This document shows, one piece after another, positions 21,951 to 34,242 of a DNA stretch of 64,000 nt. The stretch comes from Deinococcus marmoris. GTDB lineage: Bacteria > Deinococcota > Deinococci > Deinococcales > Deinococcaceae. The translations under genes and the position numbers were made by a program. The notes under the pieces are model-generated. The model was not told the origin of the DNA. It made no database searches and worked only from the letters and a program-made list of their open reading frames with translations. The stretch's first letter is position 1. Every line of letters starts with the position of its first letter. The stretch spans positions 1 to 64,000 of the forward strand of contig NZ_MSTI01000102.1 of NCBI RefSeq assembly GCF_001949125.1. Reading direction: 5' to 3'.

Positions 21951-23054
21951 ATGGGCAGGGCAAACGAAATCGGGGCCGTCTGGCGCGGAAGTGTGCTGGC
22001 GCTGCTGCTGGGCCTGGCCAGCCCGGCGGTGGGCCAGCCGGGCCAGGCCGTGAAGGGGCCTGCGCTGGCGCACGGCGTGTTCGTGGCCTCGCCGGAACAG
22101 CCCGAGGACGTGGTGCCGGAAGCGCAACTCAATGCCTACGTGGCGGCGGTGGGGCGTGAGCTGGCCTATGTCTACCTGACCAACAACTGGTTCCGGGACC
22201 GGGCCTTTCCCGCAGAGCAGGTGGCGCGGGTCCGGGCGCGCGGTGCCACGCCGTTCATCCGCCTGATGCTGCGCAGCAGCGACGAGGAGGCGGTCCGTCC
22301 CGATCCGCTGTTTCCCTTGCAGGTCATCATCGCCGGGCAGTTCGACGACGATCTGCGGGCCTGGGGTGCGGCGGCGGGCCGGGTGGACGGCCCGGTGTAC
22401 GCCGAGTACGGCACCGAGGTCAACGGTTCGTGGTTTGCCTGGAACGCCCGCTGGAACGGGGAGACGGCGGGCGCGGCGCAGTTTGTGCAGGCGTACCGCC
22501 GGATGGCGAAGTTGGTGCGTGAGGGCGGCGGCAGCAACGTGCGCTGGGTCTTCCATGTGGCGGCCCAGGACGATCCACCCGTCCGCTGGAACACGCTGGA
22601 AAGCTACTACCCCGGCGGTGACGTGATCAGCGTGCTGGGTGTGTCGGCCTACGGCGCGCAGTCGCCCCTGGACGCCCCGGAGGACCTATTGAGCCTGCGC
22701 GCCCAGCTCGACGACGTGATGCCGCGCCTGAGCGCGCTGGCCCCCAGCAAGCCCGCGCTGCTGCTGGAATTTGGCAGCGCACGGGGGGCGGCGGTAGCGC
22801 CCGAAGCCTGGGCCGGGGCTGCCCTGAAGGACCTGACCGACGGGCGCTGGCCCAGCCTGCGCGGTTTCTCGTGGTGGGACAGTGCGTGGGCCATCGACGA
22901 CGATCCACGGCACGACACCGAGATGCGCGTCGAAACGCAACCGGCCCTGGCCGCCATTTTCCGCCGATTTCTGGTCGGGGCGGGCGTGACAGAGCGCCTG
23001 AACCTGACCCCCTCTTCACCTCAAACCTCAAGTTCTGCCCAGGAGGCACCGTGA
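21951..23054 (+). CDS. Secreted GH26-like glycoside hydrolase
   Basis: A 367-residue exported protein, signal peptide about residues 1-28. The fold looks like a GH26-type TIM barrel: the acid/base candidate E156 is in [12 protein letters not shown], and the nucleophile candidate E273 is in LLLEFGS, both in the GH26 pattern. Known members are mannanases and related beta-glycanases. Between a deacetylase and a polymer synthase it more likely trims or releases an exopolysaccharide than digests food. The stop overlaps the glycosyltransferase start (GTGA). The last 20 residues are Ser/Pro rich. Confidence 0.75.
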   Translation: MGRANEIGAVWRGSVLALLLGLASPAVGQPGQAVKGPALAHGVFVASPEQPEDVVPEAQLNAYVAAVGRELAYVYLTNNWFRDRAFPAEQVARVRARGATPFIRLMLRSSDEEAVRPDPLFPLQVIIAGQFDDDLRAWGAAAGRVDGPVYAEYGTEVNGSWFAWNARWNGETAGAAQFVQAYRRMAKLVREGGGSNVRWVFHVAAQDDPPVRWNTLESYYPGGDVISVLGVSAYGAQSPLDAPEDLLSLRAQLDDVMPRLSALAPSKPALLLEFGSARGAAVAPEAWAGAALKDLTDGRWPSLRGFSWWDSAWAIDDDPRHDTEMRVETQPALAAIFRRFLVGAGVTERLNLTPSSPQTSSSAQEAP

Positions 23055-25126
23055 CCCTGCCCGATTTAAATTTTTCCAACCTGCTGTCCACGGGGCTGTC
23101 CACGGGCGTCTTCCTGCTGCTGGCGCTGTACATCTTGGTCAGTCTGGACGATCTGCTGCTGGACCTGGCCTACCTGTTGCGGCGGCGCAGGATCAGGGAC
23201 TGGCAGCTCAGCGCTGCCGAGTTGCAGCGTGACCGCCCGGCCCGTATCGCCGTGATGGTGGGCGCGTGGCAGGAGGCGGGCGTGGTCACGCCGATGATCG
23301 AAAGTACCCTGAAGTTGATGCACTACCCGGCCTCGCAGGTGGAATTCTTCGTGGGCGTGTATCCCAACGATCTGGCCACCGCCCCCGAGGTGCAGGCCCT
23401 GGACGAACGCGCCGCCTGCGTGCATTGCGTGGTCAACGAGAAGCCGGGGCCGACCAGCAAGTCCCAGAACCTCAACGGGGTCTACGCCGCCGTCCAGGCC
23501 CACGAGGCCCGCACGGGGCAGAAGTTCGACATTATCGCCGTTCACGACGCCGAAGACGTGATCCACCCCTACACCTTCAGCGCCTACAGCGCGCTGCTCA
23601 AGAAGCACCAGATGGTGCAGCTCCCGGTGTTCGCGCTGTTTCCACGGGTGGGCGGCGTGGGCCTGCGCGGGCTGGTCCGCCGCACCCTGGCGCAACTGGT
23701 CACCGGCAGTTACGCCGACGAATTTGCCGAACATCACCTGCACCACCTGCCCGCCCGCGAGGCGCTGGGCCTGTTTCTGCCGTCGGCGGGTACCGGTTTT
23801 GCCATGCGCCGCGAGGTGATGGCCCTGCTGGACGAGGAAGACGGCCAGGTGCTGACCGAGGGCGCGCTGGCCGAGGATTACGAGCTGGCGCTGCGGCTAT
23901 GGCGTAAGGGGATCAAGGTGCATTTTCACGTTCAGCCGCTGCCCCGACTGCGCCAGGATGGCCGGACCGAGTGCGATTACGTGGCCGTGCGCGAGTACTT
24001 TCCCACCGAGATCGCGGCGGCCATCAAGCAGAAGGGCCGCTGGACCTACGGCATCACGCTGCAAACGCCGCAGCGCCTGCGCGGCATGAAGATGGGATTG
24101 CGGGACCGCCTGACCCTGTGGCACGATCAGAAGGGCAAATTCACCAACCTGATCCACCTGATCGGCTATCCCTTCTCGGCGGCGCTGATCCTCTGCACGC
24201 TGCTGGGCGTCGGTTTCGAGTCCACGCTGTTTATGCGCGAACTGCTGTACACCGTGCTGGGCATCACCGCCTGGCGCATGCTGATGCGCGGCGCGGCGGT
24301 GCGGCGCATTTACGGGCTGAAGCAGGCGCTGATCGCCACGCTGATGCTGCCGGGTCTGCCCCTGCGCTGGCTGATCGGCAATTACATCAACACGCTGGCT
24401 ACGGTGCGGGCGTGGCGGCTGTTCCTGTTTCCTGCCAAGGGCCAGACACGCGGCACGGCAGTGTGGGACAAGACCGAGCGCAAGGCGTATGTGCCCGATT
24501 CGGTGCTGGACGACGCCCGCCGCCGCCTGGGCGATCAGGTGCTGTTCTCTGGCGGGGTGGATTCGCGCACGCTGAGCCGCCTGATCCGCGAGGGCCACAG
24601 CCAGTCCAGGCCGCTGGGTCAACTGATGCTGAGCGGTCAATTCATGTCAGAGGCGGCGCTGCGCCAGTCGCTGGCCACCCTGCATGGGCTGACCTTCATG
24701 GAGCTGACCCCGGAAATGATCGATGCCCGCCTGCTGCCCACTGCGCTGGGCCGGGAGATGAACTTCGCGGTCCTGGGACGGCGGGAAGACGAGGTGCTGA
24801 TCGCCACGCCGCACGCCAGCCACACCGAGCGTCTGGCCGGGATTTTGCGGGTGCTGGCGCAGCAGCCCGGGCTGGCCGAACTGGGGGTCACGGTGTTTAT
24901 GACCTCGCGGGCCAGCCTGGAGCATGCCTACAGCCGTCCAGGCATCAGCGGCTCGATCTACCGGCGGGCGCTGCGCGATCCCCGTATTGCGCTGGACATG
25001 CTGCCCCACGAATTTGAGCGCCTGCGGATGCAGCGTGAGATGGGCGGTCTCGAAACCCGCTGGGCTTCCGGGGTGGCCGGGGTCCAGCGCCCCAGCAAGC
25101 TCCGGGTCTCGGTGGGCAAGGGGTGA
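23051..25126 (+). CDS. NfrB-like processive glycosyltransferase with C-terminal MshEN (c-di-GMP) domain
   Basis: A 691-residue membrane polysaccharide synthase of the GT2 type. N-terminal helix at about 15-40; GT2 motifs HDAEDV (165-170), AEDYELAL (274-281) and QKGRW (327-331), a Q-x-x-R-W motif of processive enzymes; further helices at about 355-450. The C-terminal part matches the MshEN domain: [20 protein letters not shown] (residues 492-511) and a second LGQLM...[10 protein letters not shown] block (522-541). E. coli NfrB has the same architecture and is controlled by c-di-GMP. It starts with GTG 23051 after AGGAGG and overlaps the hydrolase stop. Confidence 0.85.
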   Translation: MTLPDLNFSNLLSTGLSTGVFLLLALYILVSLDDLLLDLAYLLRRRRIRDWQLSAAELQRDRPARIAVMVGAWQEAGVVTPMIESTLKLMHYPASQVEFFVGVYPNDLATAPEVQALDERAACVHCVVNEKPGPTSKSQNLNGVYAAVQAHEARTGQKFDIIAVHDAEDVIHPYTFSAYSALLKKHQMVQLPVFALFPRVGGVGLRGLVRRTLAQLVTGSYADEFAEHHLHHLPAREALGLFLPSAGTGFAMRREVMALLDEEDGQVLTEGALAEDYELALRLWRKGIKVHFHVQPLPRLRQDGRTECDYVAVREYFPTEIAAAIKQKGRWTYGITLQTPQRLRGMKMGLRDRLTLWHDQKGKFTNLIHLIGYPFSAALILCTLLGVGFESTLFMRELLYTVLGITAWRMLMRGAAVRRIYGLKQALIATLMLPGLPLRWLIGNYINTLATVRAWRLFLFPAKGQTRGTAVWDKTERKAYVPDSVLDDARRRLGDQVLFSGGVDSRTLSRLIREGHSQSRPLGQLMLSGQFMSEAALRQSLATLHGLTFMELTPEMIDARLLPTALGREMNFAVLGRREDEVLIATPHASHTERLAGILRVLAQQPGLAELGVTVFMTSRASLEHAYSRPGISGSIYRRALRDPRIALDMLPHEFERLRMQREMGGLETRWASGVAGVQRPSKLRVSVGKG

Positions 25127-25239
25127 TCTGAGCGCCCGTCTGCCGCCCGCCTGTACCCGTGCCGTGGGCCGGATCGGGGCGTGCAGGTCCACGGGCCACC
25201 GCAGTTGCCCCCGCCCGCCCGGACCCGCTAACATGGCCA

Positions 25240-25361
25240 GTATGAAGTCACGCGCCCATCACTCCGATCTGGTGATGGGAGGCGTGTGGCTGCGAATGCT
25301 CCACCTGCCCGGTCTGACGCGAACTCCAAGCGCCTGAAAGCCTTTCGCCGGTTTTCAGGCG
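25240..25361 (+). promoter_or_regulatory. Structured leader with short reading frame before thrS
   Basis: The 294-base gap before thrS holds a perfect 8-bp hairpin CCCATCAC/GTGATGGG (25255-25262 with 25272-25279) and a second stem CGCCTGAAA/TTTCAGGCG (25331-25339 with 25353-25361). A short frame from ATG 25243 to TGA 25334-25336 ends inside the second stem and includes two Thr codons near its end. An attenuator for threonyl-tRNA synthetase is possible, but no T-box sequence is visible. Confidence 0.35.
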
Positions 25362-25420
25362 TTGCGCTGGGATGCGGCCAGATCGGGCCTTCTCGTGTCT
25401 TGAATTAAGGAGTTAAACCT

Positions 25421-27370
<1,950 letters not shown>

Positions 27371-27382
27371 AGTAAGTACGGG

Positions 27383-27420
27383 AGAGGCCGCCTGCCGGGA
27401 TTCGGGGCGGCCTCTTTACT
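27383..27420 (+). terminator. Rho-independent terminator after thrS
   Basis: A perfect 10-bp stem AGAGGCCGCC/GGCGGCCTCT (27383-27392 with 27406-27415) followed by a T-rich stretch. Confidence 0.85.
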
Positions 27421-27471
27421 TTTGGCCCTAAGTTACGTTCAACCCCTCTCATACAGAGGCATACTTCTCCG

Positions 27472-28101
<630 letters not shown>

Positions 28102-28120
28102 AGCCCGGTTGAAGAGGCGA

Positions 28121-28160
28121 GGGGGCCGTGATTCGCGTCACTGGCCCCCTTTCTTTTGTT
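28121..28160 (+). terminator. Rho-independent terminator after folE
   Basis: GGGGGCC (28121-28127) pairs with GGCCCCC (28143-28149), extended inward by GTGA/TCAC, followed by TTTCTTTTGTTGTT. Confidence 0.8.
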
Positions 28161-28161
28161 G

Positions 28162-29628
28162 TTACCCCTGTCGTTCCAGCCAGCCTGCCAGCCACGGCAG
28201 CTTCTTCTGCACCTTCTCCTTCATGCCGCCCCAGTAGCGCCGTGACCAGCCCTCGATGTTGCGCTGCTTTCCACGGGCCACGGCCATTGCGCCCTCGGGA
28301 ATGTCGTCGTGGACGGCGCTTCCGGCGGCGATAAAGGCGGCGTCGCCCACCGTGCGCGGCGCGATGATCGTGCTGTTGCTGCCGATGAAGACGCCCGCGC
28401 CGATCACGCTGGGATGCTTGTTGATGCCGTCATAGTTGGCGACAATCGTCCCCGCGCCGACATTGGTTTCCGCGCCGATGCTCACGTCGCCCAGGTAGGC
28501 CAGATGCCCGGCCTTGACCCCGGCGTCCAGCCGCGCGTTCTTGGTCTCCACGAAGTTGCCGATATGCACGCCCGCGCCCAGCACGCTGCCGGGGCGCAGG
28601 CGGGCAAACGGCCCCACATCGCTGCCCGCGCCGACGTGTGCGCCCTCTAAAACACTGTGGGGCTTGACCACCACGCCCGCCTCCAGCACGCTGTCGGTGA
28701 CGATGCTGTACGCGCCGATGGTGACGCCCCCCGCCAGCACCGTCTGTCCGCGCAGGATCACGCCGGGTTCCAGGGTCACGTCGCGGGCGATCTGCACGCT
28801 GTCCTCGATGCTGATGCGCTCAGGGTCTTGCAGGGTCACGCCCGCGCGCATGTGGGCAGCGTTGGTGCGGCGGCGCAGGATGGCCTCCAGTTCGGCCAGC
28901 CCGGTGCGGTCATTTGCGCCCATCACCTCATCAGGGTCCGCGAGCTTGAAGGCGTGGGCGGCCTCACCCTCGGCGCGGTACAGGCCCAGCAGATCGGTCA
29001 GGTAGTACTCGCCCGCCGCGTTGTCGTTGCCGATGCGGTGAGCCAGTTCGCCCGCCCGCGAGTCCATCAGGTACACGCCGCTGTTGAACTCGCCCACCGC
29101 CTCTTCCTCGGATGTGGCGTCTTTTTGCTCCACGATGCGCTCGATATCACCCTGCGCGTCGCGGATGATGCGCCCGTAGCCGGTGGCGTCCGGCAGTTCG
29201 CCGGTCAGGATGGTCAGGGCGCTACCGCGCGCGCGGTGGTCTTCCAGCATGGCTTCCAGCGTCCCGGAGCGCAGCAGGGGCGTGTCGCCGTATAGGACCA
29301 GCACGTCCGCGTCCTCATGGCCATTGCCCTGAAGCGAATCGGCCAGCACGTCGATGCCGCAGATGAAGGCGTGCCCGGTGCCCAGCCGCTGTTCCTGCCG
29401 GGCAAAAACGACACCCTGCCCCCCCAGCGCCGCCTCTACTTTCTCCGCGCCGTGTCCGGTCACGACCACAATGTTTCGTGCGCCCAGCTCACGCGCCGCC
29501 TTCACGGCCCAGGCCACCATCGGGCGGCCCGCGACGGGGTGCAGCACCTTGGGGAGGGCCGAATTCATGCGGGTTCCCTGACCCGCCGCAAGGATCACCA
29601 CGTCCAGCGGACGTCTATATGCAGTCAT
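28162..29628 (-). CDS. glmU: Bifunctional UDP-N-acetylglucosamine pyrophosphorylase / glucosamine-1-phosphate acetyltransferase
   Basis: A 488-residue two-domain enzyme making UDP-GlcNAc for peptidoglycan. The N-terminal uridylyltransferase domain opens with [12 protein letters not shown] and has the [11 protein letters not shown] and LYGDTPLL motifs. The C-terminal half is a left-handed beta helix of hexapeptide repeats with the [19 protein letters not shown] acetyltransferase segment. Length is slightly above average owing to a charged tail. The ATG at 29628 has AAAGGTG about 8 bases upstream and a TACACT box at 29648-29653. Confidence 0.95.
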   Translation of the reverse strand: MTAYRRPLDVVILAAGQGTRMNSALPKVLHPVAGRPMVAWAVKAARELGARNIVVVTGHGAEKVEAALGGQGVVFARQEQRLGTGHAFICGIDVLADSLQGNGHEDADVLVLYGDTPLLRSGTLEAMLEDHRARGSALTILTGELPDATGYGRIIRDAQGDIERIVEQKDATSEEEAVGEFNSGVYLMDSRAGELAHRIGNDNAAGEYYLTDLLGLYRAEGEAAHAFKLADPDEVMGANDRTGLAELEAILRRRTNAAHMRAGVTLQDPERISIEDSVQIARDVTLEPGVILRGQTVLAGGVTIGAYSIVTDSVLEAGVVVKPHSVLEGAHVGAGSDVGPFARLRPGSVLGAGVHIGNFVETKNARLDAGVKAGHLAYLGDVSIGAETNVGAGTIVANYDGINKHPSVIGAGVFIGSNSTIIAPRTVGDAAFIAAGSAVHDDIPEGAMAVARGKQRNIEGWSRRYWGGMKEKVQKKLPWLAGWLERQG

Positions 29629-29647
29629 TCCATTTCACCTTTAGGCC

Positions 29648-29653
29648 AGTGTA
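29648..29653 (-). promoter_or_regulatory. -10 box TACACT of glmU
   Basis: On the minus strand TACACT lies 19 bases before the glmU ATG, leaving a short leader that contains the ribosome binding site AAAGGTG. Confidence 0.5.
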
Positions 29654-29712
29654 GTGCAAGCCCCCCCGCCTGGGGGGCGGCTGGTCAGATGTGTGGCGTT
29701 CCGGCCCGCGTC

Positions 29713-29894
29713 ATATGGACTCCGATTGAAAGGTGTTGGGAGCATCTGGAAATCCGAACGGGCGTCCAGGCGTTCTCTCTGCGAGCTGTACCAGTCATGG
29801 GCGCTGCTCTGGAAAGGAGAAAAATGGATTCCGGGCGTGGAGTGCAGGAATCAGCGCTGTCCCGATTTCTGCACGAAACAGACGGAATCCGTAT
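29713..29894 (+). repeat. Intergenic repeat family B, copy 2
   Basis: A 182-bp element from ATATGGACTCCG to CGGAATCCGTAT, same orientation as copies 1 and 3. Its right end is 11 bases before the first candidate start of the asparaginase gene, so the element occupies the promoter region of that gene. Confidence 0.85.
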
Positions 29895-29914
29895 CAGGCC
29901 CCACAATGCCCTGT

Positions 29915-30940
29915 ATGCAACGTTCCACTGTGCCGCCTTCCACTGTGCAGCGTCCCGGCAAGCGTCTCGCGGTGATCCACACCGGCGGCACCATCGCCAG
30001 CCGTCCCAGCCCCGACGGGCGCGGCCTGACCCCCCAGCAGGCCCCCAGCGTGCCGGGTCTGGCGGACGTGGAGGTCCACGATTTCCATCCCTTCAACCTG
30101 CCCAGCCCGCATATCACGCCCGCGCATATGCTGGAGCTGGCGGGGCTGATCCGGCAGCTTGCGCCCCAACATGATGGAATTGTCGTCACGCACGGCACCG
30201 ACACCCTGGAGGAAACGGCCTTCGCCTTGCATCTGCTGCTGGATACTCCCACGCCCGTCGTCCTGACTGGCAGCATGCGGCACGCAGGCGAGGTGTCCTG
30301 GGACGGCCCGGCCAACCTGCTGGACGCCGCCGGGGTGGCCCTGAATCCGCAGAGTGTCAGATCACAGGGCACCGGGCGCGGTCCGCTAGTGGTCTTCGGC
30401 GGCGACATCTTCGACGCGCGCACCGTGACCAAGGTGCATACCACCGCCGTGGACGCGTTCGGCGGTTATCCCGGCCCCATCGGGCGGATTGACCGCACCA
30501 GCAACGGAACAGAAGACGCGGCGCATGTCCGGTTCTTCGCCACCCCTGAACAGCGCCGCACCTACGCGCCCGGCAGCCTGAATGCCCGCGTGGACATCCT
30601 GTACGCCTACGCGGGCTGGCGCGGCGAGGGCTACGCCGGGGCGCAGGCAGACGCGGACGGCATCGTGATCGCGGCCCTTGGCACGGGCAACCTGCCCGCC
30701 GAGTTGCTGCCCCTGATTGCCGCCACCCGGCAGCCGGTGATCATCGCCACCCGCACCCATGCCGGTCCGGTGCTGCCGATCTACGGCTATGCGGGCGGCG
30801 GCGCGACGCTGGTGAAAGCCGGAGCCATTCCCGCCAGCTTCCTGAATGCCCACAAGGCCCGCATCCTGCTGCTGACGCTGCTGGGATCGGGCCTGGGGAA
30901 AGAGGAGATCAGGGCGGTGTTCGGGGAGGCGGGCTTTTAA
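29915..30940 (+). CDS. L-asparaginase
   Basis: A 341-residue asparaginase hydrolysing asparagine to aspartate and ammonia. The first catalytic threonine is in IHTGGTIAS and the second in VTHGTDTLEETA; the GSMRHAGEVSWDGPANLLDA segment is typical. No signal peptide, so cytoplasmic type. Start codons at 29906 and 29915 are both in frame and neither has a ribosome binding site. The first codons contain a 15-bp duplication (29923-29937, 29938-29952). The upstream region is repeat B copy 2, which may supply the promoter. Confidence 0.9.
   Translation: MQRSTVPPSTVQRPGKRLAVIHTGGTIASRPSPDGRGLTPQQAPSVPGLADVEVHDFHPFNLPSPHITPAHMLELAGLIRQLAPQHDGIVVTHGTDTLEETAFALHLLLDTPTPVVLTGSMRHAGEVSWDGPANLLDAAGVALNPQSVRSQGTGRGPLVVFGGDIFDARTVTKVHTTAVDAFGGYPGPIGRIDRTSNGTEDAAHVRFFATPEQRRTYAPGSLNARVDILYAYAGWRGEGYAGAQADADGIVIAALGTGNLPAELLPLIAATRQPVIIATRTHAGPVLPIYGYAGGGATLVKAGAIPASFLNAHKARILLLTLLGSGLGKEEIRAVFGEAGF
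29923..29952 (+). repeat. 15-bp tandem duplication at the asparaginase start
   Basis: TTCCACTGTGCCGCC and TTCCACTGTGCAGCG are adjacent and in frame, each including a GTG codon that could itself be a start. Confidence 0.65.
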
Positions 30941-30971
30941 GAGGGGATCAGCCGAACTGACCGTGCCTCCT

Positions 30972-31703
30972 TTACTCCGCCGACTCCAGATCCAGCCGGA
31001 TCAGGAAGCGTCCGCAGGATGGGCATTTCACGGGAGGCAACTTGCCCAGCGCGGCTTTCTGCTGCACGTTGATGGGCAACACCACGTTGCAGCCGGTGCA
31101 GCGCCCGCCCTTGATCTCCACCACGCCCAGACCCTTCTTGGCCTTGCGGATCATGTCGTACTCGCGCACGGTGCGGGCGTCCAGATCACCGACCAGCCCG
31201 GCGCGTTCCTGGCGGTCTGCCTCACCCTGGGCGCGCAGGTCCTCGATCCGGGCCTCGTCCTTCTCTTCCATCGTGTTCAGGCTGGGGCGCAGGGCGCGGT
31301 GCTGGGCGCGCAGATCGGCGGCCTTTTCATTCAGTTCGCGCTGACGCTCGCGCAGGGGCACTAGGTCCTCCTCCATCTCGTCGGCGCGCTCGCCGAGTTG
31401 CTGGATGCGGCTGCCGTACTGGCTCTGGGCGCGGGCATCGAAGGCGTTCTTTTCCTGCTCCTCGGCGGCGCGGGCGATCTGCTCGCGGGTGCCGCCCAGA
31501 TCCTGCTCCTGCTGCCGGACGCGCTTGTCCACGCCTTCCAGGGTGATCTCGGTGTCTTCCAGATCGTTGTTGAGGCGGCCCTGCTCGGCGCGGGCGGCCC
31601 GCAGGTCATCGGGGAAATTCTGTTCCTCGTCGCGCAGACGGTCAAGGCCCAGGTCAAGTTCCTGGACACGGTGCAGGCGACGGAGGGGGGAAAGATCAGT
31701 CAT
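30972..31703 (-). CDS. Coiled-coil protein with C4 zinc ribbon
   Basis: A 243-residue protein. Residues 1-175 are an almost continuous, highly charged coiled coil (antiparallel hairpin likely). The C-terminus is a zinc ribbon with two CxxC pairs: GGRCTGCNVVL and VKCPSCGRFL. This architecture is that of the zf-RING_7/CT398-like family, proposed to bind nucleic acids or chaperone partners; function unproven. Start ATG 31703 is backed by a TACACT box 8 bases upstream. Convergent with asparaginase. Confidence 0.85.
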   Translation of the reverse strand: MTDLSPLRRLHRVQELDLGLDRLRDEEQNFPDDLRAARAEQGRLNNDLEDTEITLEGVDKRVRQQEQDLGGTREQIARAAEEQEKNAFDARAQSQYGSRIQQLGERADEMEEDLVPLRERQRELNEKAADLRAQHRALRPSLNTMEEKDEARIEDLRAQGEADRQERAGLVGDLDARTVREYDMIRKAKKGLGVVEIKGGRCTGCNVVLPINVQQKAALGKLPPVKCPSCGRFLIRLDLESAE

Positions 31704-31711
31704 CACCCGCC

Positions 31712-31717
31712 AGTGTA
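31712..31717 (-). promoter_or_regulatory. Leaderless -10 box TACACT
   Basis: TACACT on the minus strand ends 8 bases before the ATG at 31703. Confidence 0.5.
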
Positions 31718-31835
31718 CCCCCCAATCGCCAGGGCCGGTTCCGAAGGGGCAAGAAAACGTGAGGGCGGCGCAGCGTTGAGTGCAAGCTCTCGCTCCCTCG
31801 CCGTCGGATATGGGTGCTCTGAACTGTTCCCAGAG

Positions 31836-31864
31836 TTGCCATAACCCTTGCACTCTGTTATGCT
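31836..31864 (+). promoter_or_regulatory. Promoter TTGCCA-17-TATGCT
   Basis: TTGCCA (31836-31841) and TATGCT (31859-31864) are 17 bases apart, in front of the two-gene unit starting at 31912; an AGGAGG ribosome binding site follows. Confidence 0.7.
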
Positions 31865-31911
31865 ATTAACGTAATCAGCGTAGCCCATTCAATCTGCTCA
31901 GGAGGTTTCCC

Positions 31912-32208
31912 ATGCTCTACCGACACGGTGATGTTCTCGTCCAAAGCGTTTCTATCCTGCCCGAAGCCCACTCCCGCCCCGGCGTCACGCTGGCGCGCGG
32001 CGAGGTGACAGGTCACAGCCACCGTTTTGCCGAGGCTGCGGCGGTGCAACTGTACTCGGCAGGCGCAGACACCTATGTGCAGGTGCTGGCCGACAGCGCC
32101 GATCTGATCCACGAGGAACACGCCACCATCACGCTGCCGCGCGGCTTTTACAAGGTATGGATGCAGCGCGAATACAGCCCCGAAGCGATTCGCCGGGTGC
32201 TGGACTGA
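31912..32208 (+). CDS. Small conserved protein of unknown function
   Basis: A 98-residue cytoplasmic protein. It opens MLYRHGDVLVQSV, has a GEVTGHSHRF segment with two histidines, and ends in a YKVWMQREYSPEAIRRVLD motif. Families of this shape occur next to leucine-rich-repeat/DUF6745 proteins, as here, but I know of no function. AGGAGG is 8 bases upstream of the ATG and a good promoter precedes it. Its stop overlaps the next start (TGATG). Confidence 0.7.
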   Translation: MLYRHGDVLVQSVSILPEAHSRPGVTLARGEVTGHSHRFAEAAAVQLYSAGADTYVQVLADSADLIHEEHATITLPRGFYKVWMQREYSPEAIRRVLD

Positions 32209-33209
32209 TGCCGCAGGTGTTGAACGCCGCCGAGGCGCGGCAACTGCTCCTGAGCGGCGAGGCGCACGGTCCCTTAAAGTTCCGTGGACGGCTTGATCTG
32301 TCGGGTCAGAAGGGGCTGCGTCGCCTGCCCGCTGGCCTGAGCGGCGACACCCTGGACATCAGCGATACGGGTCTGAGCGAATTGCCCGAAGACCTGCATG
32401 TGGGCGAACTGATCGCCCGCAACCTGCCCCTGATGGGCGTTCCCGCCAGCCTGCGCGTGCAGTTCCGCCTGACCCTGGACGGCTGTTCTCGCCTGCAAAC
32501 GTTGCCCGAGGGCCTCAACGTCGGCTCGCTGAACTTGCAGGACTGCCTCTCGCTGGAAGCACTGCCCGAGGGGCTGGACGTCTGCTTTCTGAACATCAAC
32601 CGCTGTGAGGCATTGGCTGGCTGGCCCACGCACGCCCAGGTCCGCTTCGGCCACCTGTCGGCCCGCGACTGCCTGAGCCTGCGCGAATTGCCGGGCTGGC
32701 TGACGCAGGTGGCGCAACTGGACATTTCGGGCTGCCGGGGCATCACGGAGTTGCCGCCGGGTCTGCGCGTCAGCGGCTGGCTGGATGTGGCGGGCAGCGG
32801 CCTGACCGTGTTGCCAGCCGGATCGGTTCCCGCCCTGCGCTGGCGCGGCGTGCGGGTGGACGAGCGGCTGGCCTTTGCCCCCGAAACCATCAGCGGCGCG
32901 GAAATCCTGACCCAGCCCAACGCCGAGGTCCGCCGCGTGATGATGGAGCGCATCGGCTCCGAGCGCTTTCTGGATGAGGTGGGCGCAACCGTGCTGGACC
33001 GCGACACGGACGCTGGCGGCGAGCGTACCCTGGTCCGCGTGGAGCTGCCCGACGACGAGCCGTTTGTGGCCGTGTGCGTGGGTTGTCCCTCCACCGGGCG
33101 GCGCTACACCCTGCGTGTGCCGCCCACGATCACCCGCGCCCAGGCTGCGTCGGCGTGGCTGGCGGGGTTTGACGACGCGGGGCTGTATCAGCCGGTGATC
33201 GAGGCGTAG
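32208..33209 (+). CDS. Leucine-rich repeat protein, DUF6745-like C-terminus
   Basis: A 333-residue protein without signal peptide. About nine 20-22-residue leucine-rich units run from residue 25 to 215 (LPEGLNVGSLNLQDCLSLEA is one). The C-terminal ~110 residues (AEILTQPNAEVRRVMMERIGSERFL...) look like the DUF6745 module. Leucine-rich repeats suggest protein binding. The one-base overlap with the preceding small gene indicates coupled translation, so the two products probably act together. Convergent with the STM4011-4015-type operon, whose first gene is also leucine-rich. Confidence 0.75.
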   Translation: MPQVLNAAEARQLLLSGEAHGPLKFRGRLDLSGQKGLRRLPAGLSGDTLDISDTGLSELPEDLHVGELIARNLPLMGVPASLRVQFRLTLDGCSRLQTLPEGLNVGSLNLQDCLSLEALPEGLDVCFLNINRCEALAGWPTHAQVRFGHLSARDCLSLRELPGWLTQVAQLDISGCRGITELPPGLRVSGWLDVAGSGLTVLPAGSVPALRWRGVRVDERLAFAPETISGAEILTQPNAEVRRVMMERIGSERFLDEVGATVLDRDTDAGGERTLVRVELPDDEPFVAVCVGCPSTGRRYTLRVPPTITRAQAASAWLAGFDDAGLYQPVIEA

Positions 33210-33239
33210 AGGGGGATTCTTTGAGGAGTGCGGCCTGCG

Positions 33240-33306
33240 CGGTGGCCCCCTCACCCTTCCGCCGCTTCGCGGCTCCCTCGCTCTCCCACAAGGGGAGAGG
33301 GGGGTT
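33240..33306 (+). repeat. Short GC-rich intergenic repeat with inverted ends
   Basis: CCCCCTCACCC at the left and GGGGAGAGGGGGG at the right are roughly complementary, with TTCCGCCGCTTCGCGG between. It resembles the ends of repeat family A but lacks its core; it may be a relative or a degenerate copy. Confidence 0.45.
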
Positions 33307-33321
33307 AAAACTTGCAGATTT

Positions 33322-34242
33322 TCAAGTCGCTTGCAGATTCTGCGCCCGTTCCAGATACGCCTCCAGCCTCTCCCTGTCCGCCCACACCGCCGGATCAGGA
33401 ATGCGCGCCAGCAAGCCGTCGCCGTACACCTGCGCCGCGTCCAGTTCGCTCAGATGCACGTAACCGATGTGGCACTCGCAGCTTGCGCGGGAGCAGGGGC
33501 GGGGGCGCAGCAGTTCGCGTACGTCCTGGGTGTAGATGTTGCCGATGGGCCGCTCGATGAAGTGACAGCGGCGGGCGGTGCCGTCGCCCTCCACGCTGAT
33601 GACCGTCTCGCCCGCGCCACACGGCAGTCCGCGTGTGCGGTAGCGGCGGGTATTGACTTCGAACAGTGGGTCCACCGCGCCGAGCCGGGTCAGATCGTGC
33701 GCCGAGTAATAACCCGCGCCCACCTTGAAGGCGTTGATCCACAGGTAGACGTGCGTGGGCAGGGCGGCGCGCAGGGCCTCGATATCTTCAAAATGCCCCT
33801 TCTTGCCCACCACGCCCACGCTGTAGCGCACACCACGGGCGTCCAGTTCGGCGCAGCGGGTCAGGAAACGTTCCTGTTTGACCTCGCCGGGATGATAGGT
33901 GGCCCACAGACCGATCCTGGATTTGTCTGCGTCGTTCAGCCACTTCAACGAGCTGGAGAGGTTGGTCTGAATAGCCAGTTGCCGAATGTGCGGCAGGCGG
34001 CTCAGCCGTGCCAATGCCTGTTGATAGCGCGGCCTGACCAGCGCCTCGCCCCAGGGGGTGAAGAAGACGGAGAGGTCAAACGGCTGCGCCTCCGCCCAGG
34101 CCACGAACCGCGCCAGCGCCCGTGCGTCCGCCGCGTGTTCCGCTGCCGACTCGGTGTGCTTGGCGAAGGGGCAGTAGGGGCAGGCATAGTTGCAGCTTGA
34201 GAGCGGTCCCCGGTAGATCACGCTCAGGTGGTCTAGCTCCAC
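33322..34242 (-). CDS. STM4011-family radical SAM protein
   Basis: A 306-residue radical SAM enzyme. The iron-sulfur cluster motif CNYACPYC (C17, C21, C24) is right at the N-terminus, and a C-terminal cysteine group (CSRASCECH) suggests a second cluster. The family is defined by Salmonella STM4011 and is uncharacterised. It starts at GTG 34242, overlapping the end of the STM4012-type gene by ten bases; this is the last gene of a five-gene operon read right to left. Confidence 0.85.
   Translation of the reverse strand: MELDHLSVIYRGPLSSCNYACPYCPFAKHTESAAEHAADARALARFVAWAEAQPFDLSVFFTPWGEALVRPRYQQALARLSRLPHIRQLAIQTNLSSSLKWLNDADKSRIGLWATYHPGEVKQERFLTRCAELDARGVRYSVGVVGKKGHFEDIEALRAALPTHVYLWINAFKVGAGYYSAHDLTRLGAVDPLFEVNTRRYRTRGLPCGAGETVISVEGDGTARRCHFIERPIGNIYTQDVRELLRPRPCSRASCECHIGYVHLSELDAAQVYGDGLLARIPDPAVWADRERLEAYLERAQNLQAT

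Noticed and set aside
25127..25420. T-box riboswitch before thrS
   Set aside because: I looked for the conserved T-box sequence and the specifier-loop layout and saw neither.
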